The notes beneath the pieces are model-generated. The model saw nothing but the letters and a program-made list of their open reading frames with translations. It had not been told where the DNA came from and ran no database searches. Below are positions 10,425 through 20,206 of a DNA stretch of 64,000 nt, in pieces. The stretch lies in NCBI GenBank assembly GCA_958510825.1, contig OY294047.1:53489365-53553364 (forward strand). Direction: 5' to 3'. A program made the translations under genes and the position numbers. Position 1 is the stretch's first letter, and every line of letters begins with the position of its first letter. Source of the DNA: Brachypterus glaber. Taxonomy: Eukaryota; Arthropoda; Insecta; Coleoptera; Kateretidae.

Positions 10425-10548
10425 TTTATTATTCCAACAATCTATTTTCTAATCATCGTACTGAAGAGGACCAGCAGCCCGAAACTGTCAGTCTACCAAT
10501 ATTACTCTGTACGGTGATTAGAAAATAGATTGATGGAATAATAAAATA
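10425..10548. repeat. Short inverted-repeat element
   Basis: Arms TTATTATTCCAACAATCTAT with TTTCTAATCA, and TGATTAGAAAATAGATTGAT with GGAATAATAA, flank a ~40 base GC-richer loop (GACCAGCAGCCCGAAACTG). It is a small MITE or foldback sequence 220 bases upstream of the GT49 start codon. Confidence 0.6.
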
Positions 10549-10764
10549 ACATATTATGTTTATTTTTTTTTTTTAATAAAGCTTTTTTTATTTTATTTTT
10601 TTTTATCGGAGAAAGTATTTTTTTGTAGGCCGCAGTATTTTTAATGAAAGGTAGCCCCTTAAGCAGATATATTTTGTCAAAGATTAGATTAGATATTTTT
10701 TTATATCGTATAATTAACAAATATTTCAAACTAAATTCAGTTCGAAAATGATCAGATAAATAGA

Positions 10765-11214
10765 ATGGTGGGAGTAACTCAAAAAAAAATTTTCACCTAT
10801 TTCCTAATTTTTGTAGTAACATTTTTGGTGTTTTTTTCGATAAACTCAAAAAAACAAAATGAACTAAGTAAGAAAAGAATTCTCGATATTCACTGTGATG
10901 ATGTTATTTCTGTGCCTTTTTTGGAAAATAAAAACGGTTTTTTTGTTTTGACAAATTTCGTACCGGCTAACGCGTTTTTTCAGTGTGAGGAGAGTATAAC
11001 TTTGACCATGCCTTCTGATTTCCGTTTTTTGGATAATATAGTTCCTTTGGTGAAAAGATGGAAAGGTCCGATAAGTTTGGCTCTATACGCCCCTGGGGAC
11101 GATTTTCAAGTCACTGTAGATGCTATTGCGTATTGGAGGAACTGCCATGATCCACTGATCAATAAATTTGTTACTTTTCATGTTTTTTTCGAAAATGAGC
11201 ATGCACCAATGCAG
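10765..11214 (+). CDS. B4GAT1: B4GAT1-like GT49 glycosyltransferase, exon A (start, membrane anchor, first catalytic part)
   Basis: The ATG at 10765 opens a 150-codon exon. A short basic N-terminus is followed by a single hydrophobic segment (residues 9-27, IFTYFLIFVVTFLVFFSIN) typical of a type II Golgi enzyme, then a luminal stem. The GT49 region starts at CEESITL and contains GPISLALYAPGDDFQV and AYWRNC. Animal B4GAT1 adds glucuronic acid from UDP-GlcA to xylose, priming matriglycan synthesis on dystroglycan. Substrate in this organism is inferred only. The donor is CAG-GTAACC in phase 0, which fits exon C. With C, D and E the protein is about 408 residues, close to the family length. No other start is available downstream of the membrane segment. 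A near-duplicate exon exists at 17700-18032. Confidence 0.85.
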
Positions 11215-11289
11215 GTAACCCTATAAAAAATTAATTAGGATTCGTATAAAATTCGTATATGAATCTATACGAAATGTAATTGATTTCTA

Positions 11290-12406
11290 CCCTGATAACA
11301 CACTTCATCCTAAGAAGGTTTTTTATACGTTCCCTTGAAAAGGTTCTTAGCATAATGCTGTAAACATGCTAAGCATGTTCTTAAAAGGTGCACTGCTGTA
11401 GTAGCATAAGTGCTTCTACTCTAAACATTCTTACCATGATTAGAGTATTTTGCTAAGGATATTCCCAAAACATATTCTTAAAATATTCTAATGGGAATAT
11501 TTTTAGAATAATGCTGTAGTGCACATGCTAAGCATGATTAGAGTATTTTGCTAAGAATATTCCCAAATACATATTCTTAAAATATTCTAATGGGAATGTT
11601 TTAAGAATAATAATATGGCGTCTATATTATTTTAATTTTATTAGGTTAGAAATACAAATATTCTTAAAATTACTGTTAATAACACAAGTTTTACCCTTAA
11701 GTAGTAATACGTAGAAATGGATATATTTTTAGACATAAAGTGATTTTTATATAGTTTTAGACAAAAAATTAAAATTATTATATTTTGAAATGATAATTAT
11801 TTGCTATTTTTTTTCTAAACATTGGATTTTTGTGTGGCGCATGAATTTTATGTCTGGTAGAAAGTTTGCTTTCACAGTAAAACTGCATATCGCATATGAA
11901 TCTTACCAGATGGATGCTATATCTAAGGATTTTTAAATACTTTAATTATTAGGTTTATCACAAAGACGTAAAAATTTTGGACATGTCCAAATTTATGATA
12001 TCACTCCATGAAAAGGATCGAGTATCATAAAATATATTTGAAAGAAAGAGAAAAACTACATTAATGTAGAAATCTGAAACTTTTTTTGCGCATGCGCAAT
12101 ATTCAATATTATTACCTTAATGCATCAAATAAGAATATTTTAAGAAGCATGCTAAGAATATTCTTAAAAGTACATGTACCTATTTCTAAGAACATTCTTA
12201 ACATGCTTCTTAAAACGTTCTTATTTAATACAGAGGCTTATAAGAAGCTTCTTAGGAACTACCAGCACGATTAAAAGGGTATCCTTTGCATTTCTTTAAT
12301 CGTTCTTAGAATATCCTGAGCAAAATATATATGCTTCTAAGAAATATGCTGTCCTTCCGGCTATTTATTTTAAGAATCTTCTTAGAAGGCTTTTGTGCTA
12401 TCAGGG
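11290..12406. mobile_element. 1.1 kb MITE with CCCTGATA termini
   Basis: Termini CCCTGATAACAC and GTG.TATCAGGG are flanked by TA on both sides (11288-11289 and 12407-12408). The interior is unusually rich in the palindrome AAGAATATTCTTA and its variants, repeated dozens of times, including a tandem 'TAGAGTATTTTGCTAAG' block at 11444-11590. No open frame of note. Confidence 0.65.
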
Positions 12407-13307
12407 TATATGTCTATAGGAATTTTATATGTTTATACCTTTTGTTATGAAAATTCTTAGATAGTCTTTTTTATACGAAATTTCATATATCATTTCTATA
12501 CGAATTTTCATATAAGTTAGATTGTTGCGTTTTAATATGAAAATACGTATGCCTTTTAGGGAGCGTTCAAGTATTAAGTAACGCGCTAGGGGGCTAGGGG
12601 GTGGTGGGGGTCTCGAAAACGTTACGCCGCGTTACAGAGGGGGATGGGTGTCAGTAAAAATGTTACGTAGAACTTAAAAAAATATAAACTTATAAAATGT
12701 TTATTGAATCACGTTTTTAACAATGATCTAGGCCTAAAGAGCCGGATTCCTTGCAAATTCTATTGCACACGTCTTGTTGAACGGTCCCTTATACGTTTTT
12801 TTAAATTACATAGTATGTTTTTATACGAAATGTCATATATGATTTCTATATGTTTTTATACGAATTTTTATTTATTAGATTGTTGCGTCTTAATATGAAA
12901 ATATGTATATGTCTTTTATACGTTTTTTTTTACGAAATTACATACCTAGTATGTTTTTATACTAATTTTTATATAAGTTAAAGCATATTCATATTGACTT
13001 AATTACAGTTTTAAGGCGAAAATTCCTATGCTCTAGGTGGCGCCACACGTTATTTCCTACCAATAACAAAACTTTTTAAATGGATTTTTTTCTTGGAATA
13101 CTGTCGTTATAAATTGCTAGTCAGCTAATTCGATACCACTTATCGGATTGGTATGGATCAAGATATTTGGAGGCTTCCGCTTTCCTAACTTCCGGTTTCC
13201 TCACTTCCGGTGTCCTCAAGTTGTTGAAAATGGATTTTGGTGGGTGTGTATCTCTAGGGGGGTCGTTTTTTTCGTTATTTTTTTTATATCTTCGCGTTTT
13301 CAAGATA

Positions 13308-13464
13308 GGGAACGTACAAGTATTACGTGACGCAAATTTTGATCATTTTGGACCCCCACCCCCTCCCTGTAACGCTATTTTCCTATACCATCAACATGGG
13401 CGTAACACTCCAAAATGACCCCCACCCCCCCCCTAGGAGCGTTACGTAATACTTGAACCTTCCC
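13308..13464. mobile_element. Palindromic MITE, 'GGGAACGTNCAAGTATTACG' family
   Basis: A 157 bp inverted repeat. The left arm begins GGGAACGTACAAGTATTACG and the right arm ends CGTAATACTTGAACCTTCCC. The arms carry oligo-C blocks (GGACCCCCACCCCC and TGACCCCCACCCCC). Fragments of the same family lie at 12555-12670, 14186-14220, 33437-33544 and 53150-53185. Confidence 0.7.
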
Positions 13465-14199
13465 ATACAAGCAAAAATGTGTGTGTATATGAAATTTCGT
13501 TTAAATTCATTCAGAAAACGTATACGAAATATCGCACAAATGTGTTTCAATTCCGTACTAAATACGTATAAGTTTTTTATACGAATCTAGTTGAAATTTC
13601 GTATACATATATGAAATTTCAACTAGACTCGTATCAAAAACGTATACGAATTTCTATACAAATCCTTATCAATTTTTTTACAGGTAAATGATACAAAATT
13701 GTTTTTGTTTAACCCGTAGCCACTGACGTAAAGATTTTGTGCTTAACTACTGATGTAGAGTCTCACAGACTTCCATCAATAAATAAGGTTATTAAAGTGC
13801 ACTTTGTGGATGCCTAAGGTTAATAAATAAAACAGCGCAATAAATAAAAGTTTAACTTATTATTATTTTAAAGTGTGTATACTTTTAAAATTACTTTGGC
13901 AAAAAATAAAACGAAACATTTATGTATATTAGAGTAAGGGAGGGTAATACTAGTTGAGACGGTGCACCGTAGATATATGAAATATTGAAGTAACATTTTT
14001 TTATTTTTAAAATTAAAAAATCTTGTATTCATATTATTTAAAAGGCTTTTCTAGGCTTATCTGATAACATTACGGAAGCGAAACCACTTTTATTCTAATT
14101 AAAATCTACTGAAAATAATAACACAGCCGCACAAAAAGAAAAAACAAGGATGTAAAATTTTTTGGAAAAAAGTCCAAAATGATCAAAATTTGCGTTACG

Positions 14200-14860
14200 T
14201 AATACTTGAACGTTCCCCATTCGGGTGGTTCAAAAAATTTCAAAAATGTCCGATTTAGCTAAAATTTGGTTTGGCTTCTTCAATTCAATTTTTTTGTCCA
14301 TATTTTTTTGTAATCAGTACAAAAAAAAACAGAAACAGAGTTATGTATTATTTTTTTCTGGGACCAATTAAGATGTTTTTTATTTCGATTTTTCTTCCTT
14401 AAATATTAAAAATAAATTATGTTTGGAACTAAACAGCTTTTCTTTGTAAATCTGTCTCATATTTAAAAAAAAACTTCTTATATTTTACCAACTTTTTAAT
14501 ATTTTTTTTCAAAATTAAATTAAAAAAAAAACGGGCAGTTCATAATTTTTTTACAGTATTTACTAGTACATACATGTATAAGAAATATAATCCACAAAAA
14601 AATGGGCTGAAGTTTTCATAATTTTTCGTTTTATGCCATATTTTTGTTAATTTTGACAAAATTAAAAAAATTAAACGGCCATATTTTTTTTTCCGCCATT
14701 TTAAATTTTAGGTTTTTGGGTATTCGTCAGCTAAATCGGACATTAAAAAAAAAGAACCACCCCAATGACGCAGATTTTTTTTTTGTAATCAGCGTAAAAA
14801 ACAGACTTTTCTCACTTTTTTTCTGGAACCACTGTGCATTGTATAGCTATTTATTTTGAG
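14200..14860. repeat. Dispersed repeat, 'GAACCACCC' family, copy 1
   Basis: It shares GCCATTTTAAATTTTAGG, TTTTTGGGTATT, GAACCACCC and the end CCACTGTGCATTGTA with 40920-41216. This is presumably a degraded DNA transposon in GT49 intron A. The rest of 13685-14930 is AT-rich and unassigned. Confidence 0.5.
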
Positions 14861-14930
14861 GAGATAAATCCGAATTTGAGGTCAATATAGGATCTCACAC
14901 GATCAGCTGTAGAAATTACCTCAAAAATAT

Positions 14931-15263
14931 TTATTTATGGTACTAGTGGGTAAAGTAAGATATTGCCCATGAGAAAATTAACCTGCGAGGCTTCAGCCAA
15001 GCAGGTTAATTTTCTAGAGGGCAATATCGGTTTACCCATGAGTGCCATACAAGGTTTTATCCAATAAATAGCTTGTGAATTCATATTTTTATTAAAAATT
15101 TTAATGACATTTACAAGAACTTAATTTGACAAGTGACAGTTGAGTGGGTAAAATAAATAATAATCCACTCAATAAAGTAAAAGCCACGGGGGGGGTTATT
15201 ATTGAGTTTATCTATTTAAAATAAAGCTGGTAATTGTCTTATTATCTGTATGTATTGGATAAA
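14931..15263 (+). mobile_element. ~330 bp hairpin-bearing repeat, copy 2
   Basis: Full-length, same layout as 7388-7707, with the complete hairpin loop (CCTGCGAGGCTTCAGCCAAG). It lies in the intron between GT49 exons A and B. Confidence 0.8.
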
Positions 15264-15598
15264 CGTTATTTTCGAGTATATTAAAGGAACGTTTTTCGAA
15301 GATATCTCCAAAACTAATCTGAAAAGGTACTATTTTTACCTCAAATTTGGATTCAGCATTTTAAAATTTATAGGTATGGTCTCCTAAAAAATTCCGGGCC
15401 ATTTTTTTGTTTTGTGTGCCTGTGTAATTATTAAATAGTAAAGATATTATGACAGATTAAAATTCACCGCAAACTTGGCAGTATTTTGAAGATAATTATG
15501 AATTTAAATTAATACCATAAAGGATGTAATATTATACAGTGTATTCCATTTTTCCTTTTTTTTTGTATTTTTATAGATTTATTTAGTATAGAAATACA

Positions 15599-16335
15599 TA
15601 CAGCCTGTTCAAGAACTCGCGTACCGAAATTTAAGAGGTGATTCTACATCCAAAAATATGAAAAAAAGTTTCTATAAAGGTTGGTCCGGAAATGAGCCCT
15701 AAGGGAGCTACGGCCCTTCGAAGATGACGTATTGAATGGGGAACAAAAAAAAAGCACCAATAAAATTTTAATGCTGCAGGGTGATTCTTCATTTAAAACT
15801 GAGCAAAAAAGTATTATACACCAAAACACCTAAATTTAATATTAAAGGAGTAATAGCCTTTTAAAAAGTAACGTTTTTGGTGGCACAAAATGTTACTTCC
15901 TCTTAATTGCATTTTTTTTTGATAACGGTTGCTCCTACAGTGTTACACTATATGATATTTTATATGTATTTTTACTCTAGAAATCTATATTTTTTACAAC
16001 AAATCCAAAAAACATACACATAGAAAAGTTTGGGGCAAAAATGTTTTAAGCCTCATATATTTTGTCCGTCTGGGCACGCCTCTGGATAAATTAACAAAAT
16101 AAATTAACATAAACTTATTGCCCTTATTAATACTAGTATACATGCAAAAGCTCGCCGCTCTAGCTTAAACGGTTCCCGAGTTATTAATTAAAAACCTTAT
16201 TTTTATTACAATTTTAAAGGGCCCTAGATCCCTTAGGGCTCATTTCCGGACCAACCTTTATAGGAACTTTTTTTATATTTTTGGATCTAGAATCACCTCT
16301 TAAATTTTGGCATGCCAGTTATGGATCATCCTGTA
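15599..16335 (-). mobile_element. ~735 bp dispersed element, copy 1 (reverse)
   Basis: Starts TACAGCCTGTTCAAGAACTC and ends CATCCTGTA, the reverse of copies at 25035, 35660 and 62793. The outer ~120 bases of the two ends are imperfectly inverted (GGTTGGTCCGGAAATGAGCC against GGCTCATTTCCGGACCAACC). There is no protein. It is probably a non-autonomous DNA transposon with a TA target. Confidence 0.8.
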
Positions 16336-16639
16336 TATGTTTTCTATATTACAAAATTATTACAAATTATTACAAATACTATTCAAGTAAATGGTTTCCC
16401 AAAAACTATTTTCATTCCTTTTTGCGAAAAACGTTTTCAAAAAAAAATTTAACAATTTTTTGTTAAAATTGGATCTTTTATTAAAAAACAAAAATAAAAA
16501 TGAAATTTTCAAAAAAAATATTTCAAAAAAATATATCAAAAATATAAATTTTCAAAAAATAAATAAATTTTCTTTATTTTATTTGCAAAAAACTAAAATA
16601 ATTTGTTTTTTTTCTAATAGTTTTTTATGATAATTTTTT

Positions 16640-17080
16640 AAAAATGTTACCTCCCATAACTCTTTTGTTGTTGGATTGCTTTCAAAATTCGTAGAATTGA
16701 TTCTTATAATAAAAGTATTTTTTCCCAAAAAAGTTACGTTAATTAGAATTTTCTTTCAGGTTTTTTCGATTTTTTTTTTAAGTTTAACTCCCCATAACCT
16801 TTTTTGTTTTTGGGGGCATTACTTTAAAAAACAATAGGGATCTTCCCCTTGATTTTTCCTGAAAATTTTAATTCGATAGGATTATTTGTTCTTTAGTAAT
16901 CGTGTTCACAAAAATCATGACATCGGACAGACACAGACGGACGGACAGATCTGTCCGTTGACAGACATTAAAAAAAAAAACAAAAGTTGCTTATTTTTTC
17001 ATGAAACAAATTTATATACAAGAATTTTTTGTCTATGACGATTTTTAAATTTTTTGGAAAATTCGAAACTACCCTATCCT
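16640..17080. repeat. Dispersed repeat with GACAGACGGAC tract, copy 1
   Basis: Shares AACAATAGGGATCTTCC, TTTTCCTGAAAATTTT and GACATCGGACAGAC with 36845-37110 in the same order. It contains short CAGACGGACGGACAG microsatellite-like sequence. Confidence 0.6.
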
Positions 17081-17089
17081 CTATCCTTT

Positions 17090-17660
17090 AAAATGGTACA
17101 TCCACCGTAACTTTTGAACGGGATGAGATATAAACTTTAAATTTGGAATATGCATATCACATAACAAAAACTATCATTTGTCATATTTTTCAATTTTTTA
17201 TTCGGTAAGACGGCGCCAGGGGGGCAGTGGGAGGTAATATTTTAAATGGCATGCTAGGTATTTAAAGAGCTTAAAATTCTCTATGTAACTATATAACTAT
17301 ATTTTTAAAATATTATTTTTTATGATTTTTTTTCTTAAAAATTGATGAAATTTTCAATATTTTTAAAAAATTAATTTTTGGATATTTAGTGAAAAAAGGT
17401 CAAAATAGTTAATGCATGGTGTATTATCATGTTAAGACTAATTTGTTATCATTTTTATGTAAAATTTTCAATATTTATGCACAAAATTTGAATAATTTTG
17501 AAGAAACAAAACTTTTCAAAAAAAAAATATTAAAAAATAAATAATTACACAGTTAAATAGAGAATTTTAATCTCTTTAAAATGACATATCACAAGACCTA
17601 GGATGCCATTCAAAATATTGTCCCCCATTGCCCCCCTGGCGACGGTTTACGAAGGTTTAC
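17090..17660. repeat. Inverted-repeat element, 'TAACTTTTGAACGG' family, copy 1
   Basis: The left part (CCGTAACTTTTGAACGGGAT...GACGGCGCCAGGGGGGCAGT) and right part (GACCTAGGATGCCATTCAAAATATTG...CCCCCTGGCG) are mutually inverted around about 17380. A fuller copy with terminal TACAGGGTAAC lies at 29572-30262. It ends about 40 bases before GT49 exon B. Confidence 0.6.
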
Positions 17661-17699
17661 ACCGAGGTTTAAACAGTATGTAAAACTTTTATAAACCAG

Positions 17700-18032
17700 A
17701 GTTTTGAAACGAGTTTTGAACAGAGTTTTGAACAGAGTTATGAACAATACGGAACTTTTAGAGTGTTAAAAAACTACGTGAGAGCAAATAAAAGAATTAA
17801 GTGCGAAGAAACAGTAACATTAAGTGCCCCTGGTGATTTTAGACTTTTGAATAATTTAGTGACTTTAGTCTTAAAATGGGGGGGACCTATAAGTTTGGCC
17901 CTATATGCCCCTGGGGACGATTTTCAAGTCACCCTGAATGCAATTGCCTATTGGAGGAATTGTCGCGAGCCTTTGATCAAGCAACTTGTGACTTTTCATT
18001 TGTTTTTTGAAAGTGAACACATTGCTAGACAG
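17700..18032 (+). CDS. GT49 exon B, diverged duplicate of exon A's catalytic part
   Basis: The frame is open from 17673. The most likely acceptor is CAG at 17697-17699. The exon reads SFE-Q repeats, then GTFRVLKNYVRANKRIKCEE, then a stretch matching exon A at about 53 of 77 positions by eye, including GPISLALYAPGDDFQVT and AIAYWRNC. It ends in the same phase-0 donor, CAG-GTAAGA. It lacks a start codon and membrane anchor of its own that I can find. It could be an alternative exon used instead of A, the first visible exon of a second tandem gene that now shares C-E, or a relic. The frame is intact and the differences from A are largely synonymous or conservative, which argues for function. Confidence 0.6.
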
Positions 18033-18106
18033 GTAAGAGAAAGCGGGGGAGTAGCGTACAAAGGGTAACACCGCAATTATCTACAAGGGCGATTTGTGAC
18101 GATTTT

Positions 18107-18308
18107 ATGAAGCTGAAGTTTGCAACGTTTTTTGCATCGAAAATTCAAATAGTATATTAAAGCACTTATTCCATAACACGTTTTTAGCGCACTAGTACTT
18201 GTTTTCTAAACTTGTACTCGTGCGCTAAAAACTTATTTTATGAAACTAGTACTTTAATATACTATTTGAATTTTCGTTGCAGATAAACGTTGGAAATTTC
18301 AGCTTCAT
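18107..18308. mobile_element. hAT-like palindromic MITE with 8 bp target duplication
   Basis: A 202 bp element begins ATGAAGCTGAA and ends TTTCAGCTTCAT, flanked by the direct octamer ACGATTTT at 18099-18106 and 18309-18316. The arms contain GTTTTTAGCGCACTAGTACT and its complement. The same core lies in the repeats at 28300-28436 and 57606-57735. It sits 75 bases downstream of the exon B donor. Confidence 0.8.
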
Positions 18309-18635
18309 ACGATTTTGGAAATAAAAAAACCAACGTATAATACTCTTTATATGCAAAATATATATTTGACTCAAGAACGCTTTGAGCTAAGCACTTTAAA
18401 TTTTGACCATAGGTAAAAATAAAGGTGGGCTAATAGGGTATACTGTTTTTAGCGGTAACAGTTTTTTCCAAAACATTTTGTTTTATTCTTTTTTGATTTT
18501 TGGGATAAGGACCAGTTTAAAAAAATAAATAAAACATTTTTCATCTTGTTTTTCTTTCTTTTTTCTTAGGTTTTAAAAAAAAAATAATTATTCTTTTTTC
18601 TTTGGTGAACCTAGGCCAATTTACATGTAATATAC

Positions 18636-18970
18636 TTTATCCAATACATACAGATAATAAGAGAATTACCAGTTTTATTTTAAATAGATAAACTCAATAA
18701 TAACCCCCGCGTGGCTTTTACTTTATTGAGTGGATAATTATTTATTTTACCCACTCAACTGTCACTTTTCAAATTATTTTCTTGTAATTGTCATTAAAAT
18801 TTTTAATAAAAATATGAATTCCTAAGCTATTTATTGGATAAAACCTTGTATGGCACTCATGGGTAAACCGATATTGCCCTCTCGAAAATTAACCTGCTTG
18901 GCTGACGCCTCGCAGGTTAATTTTCTCATGGGCAATATCTTACTTTACCCACTAGTACCATAAATAACTA
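18636..18970 (-). mobile_element. ~330 bp hairpin-bearing repeat, copy 3
   Basis: Full-length in reverse orientation, 86 bases upstream of GT49 exon C. The hairpin stems and the CCTGCTTGGCTGACGCCTCG loop are intact. Confidence 0.8.
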
Positions 18971-19056
18971 TTTCCCCGCAGGGAAAAGTAATCTTTTGTT
19001 GGCAGTGGTTCTTTTTACGTGAACTACAGGAGTTTGCAGGAGTATTTTTGTTCTAG

Positions 19057-19351
19057 TTCGATGAATCAAATCCATTTCAATTCACCGACAGTTATGACTG
19101 CCAAATGGGGTCACCGACAGACGGTATTGCAGAACAGGACATGTACAAAACGAAAAATGAACTCACTTTTCCCATCAATACTGCGCGGAACATAGCCAGA
19201 ACTGCTGCGCAGACGTATTTCGTCTTTCCCGTGGACATTGAGCTATATCCCTCCCCTAATTTTATCCCGCAATTTATGGAATATGTGAAAAAGCATCCTG
19301 AAGTAATGCGAGAAAGAAGTGTATTTGTACTGCCTATTTTTGAAGTGTTAG
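19057..19351 (+). CDS. B4GAT1: B4GAT1-like GT49 glycosyltransferase, exon C
   Basis: Acceptor TTTTTGTTCTAG. The exon reads FDESNPFQF... and contains the family-defining block FPINTARNIARTAA, then FVFPVDIELYPSP, whose acidic D-I-E triplet is the likely nucleotide-sugar/metal site, and RSVFVLPIFEV. Entry is phase 0, compatible with either exon A or exon B. It leaves in phase 1 at donor GTAAGA after the first base of a Gly codon. The 3.1 kb intron that follows holds a 778 bp MITE starting 77 bases downstream. Confidence 0.88.
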
Positions 19352-19428
19352 GTAAGATACCCCGGCACGCTAATCTTGAATACAAATTAAGTTTTAGTGA
19401 CGCAAACCAGCAGTTAGTTATGTTAGTA

Positions 19429-20206
19429 CCCAGGTAGCAAGGGATGTTATATTACAAGAAATTAACATCACTTTTGGGTGTATTTTTAAACTAAATCATA
19501 ACATCATATAATATTGAAAAATAACATGTATTTAACATCACATTTGCAACGTAACACGTGTGACGTGACAACCATGTTATTTAATAACAAATATTTAGCA
19601 ACGCTGTGAATATATCGCATGTCACATATTAACGTGGCTTTCACGTGAATGTCATGTTATTTTGCTTCTCACCGACGTTCGAAGCAAAAAAATCGATATA
19701 AGATGATGTTGATAGAGTAAATTATTATAAGGAAATTGTATACACATTATACGATTTCCAATGGATAGGGGGCTCTGCCGGGCTTCTCAAGATCACGGAC
19801 ACGGATTAAAGGATATATTCTCCGCTTAATTTGCAATTTCGTATTTAGAATCTATCTGTTTCAATCTGTGATTGTTTCAATTACTGATTGATTTTAAATC
19901 CGATTTTTTTATAGGGTTATAGCGTTTTTAATGGTTTTAATTTAGAAAAAGCTAATATCCTAAAATATTATTTAAATATTAAAGTACCAGTAACGGCATC
20001 CATAAGATATTAGATATAACAGGAATGTGGATTTATGATGTCACAAACACGTTATTTTCGGGATGTCATTGTGTGATGTTATTAGGGGCGGACTTAGGAC
20101 ATCCCCACCATGCTACATTCTTTTTAAATGAGACTACAATCTTAACATCACATGTCACATATTAACGTGACTTTCACGTGAATTTCATGTTATTTTGCTA
20201 CCTGGG
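19429..20206. mobile_element. 778 bp MITE with CCCAGGTAGCAA termini, copy 1
   Basis: Termini CCCAGGTAGCAA and TTGCTACCTGGG are flanked by TA (19427-19428 and 20207-20208). Subterminal parts are rich in ATGTTATTTT and CACGTGA motifs. The second copy lies in opposite orientation at 28570-29345 with very high similarity, so the two could pair as a 0.77 kb inverted repeat 9 kb apart. Confidence 0.85.

Larger units (their letters stand above)
11226..13680. mobile_element. Composite transposon block in GT49 intron A, outer 'TTCGTATA' element
   Basis: The block begins TAAAAAATTAATTAGGATTCG and ends in the approximate complement, AATCCTTATCAATTTTTTTA. Both flanks are full of TATACGAA/TTCGTATA motifs, so it reads as one old element with TIRs and later insertions inside it (11290-12406 and 13308-13464). 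The heptamer CAGGTAA occurs directly before the left end (11212-11218, the exon A donor) and directly after the right end (13681-13687). That may be a target-site duplication. There is no coding capacity. Confidence 0.5.

Noticed and set aside
18058..18068. Stop codon shortly after exon B as evidence that exon B ends a protein
   Set aside because: A good GTAAGA donor lies at 18033 in the same phase as exon A's donor, so the read-through frame is intronic.
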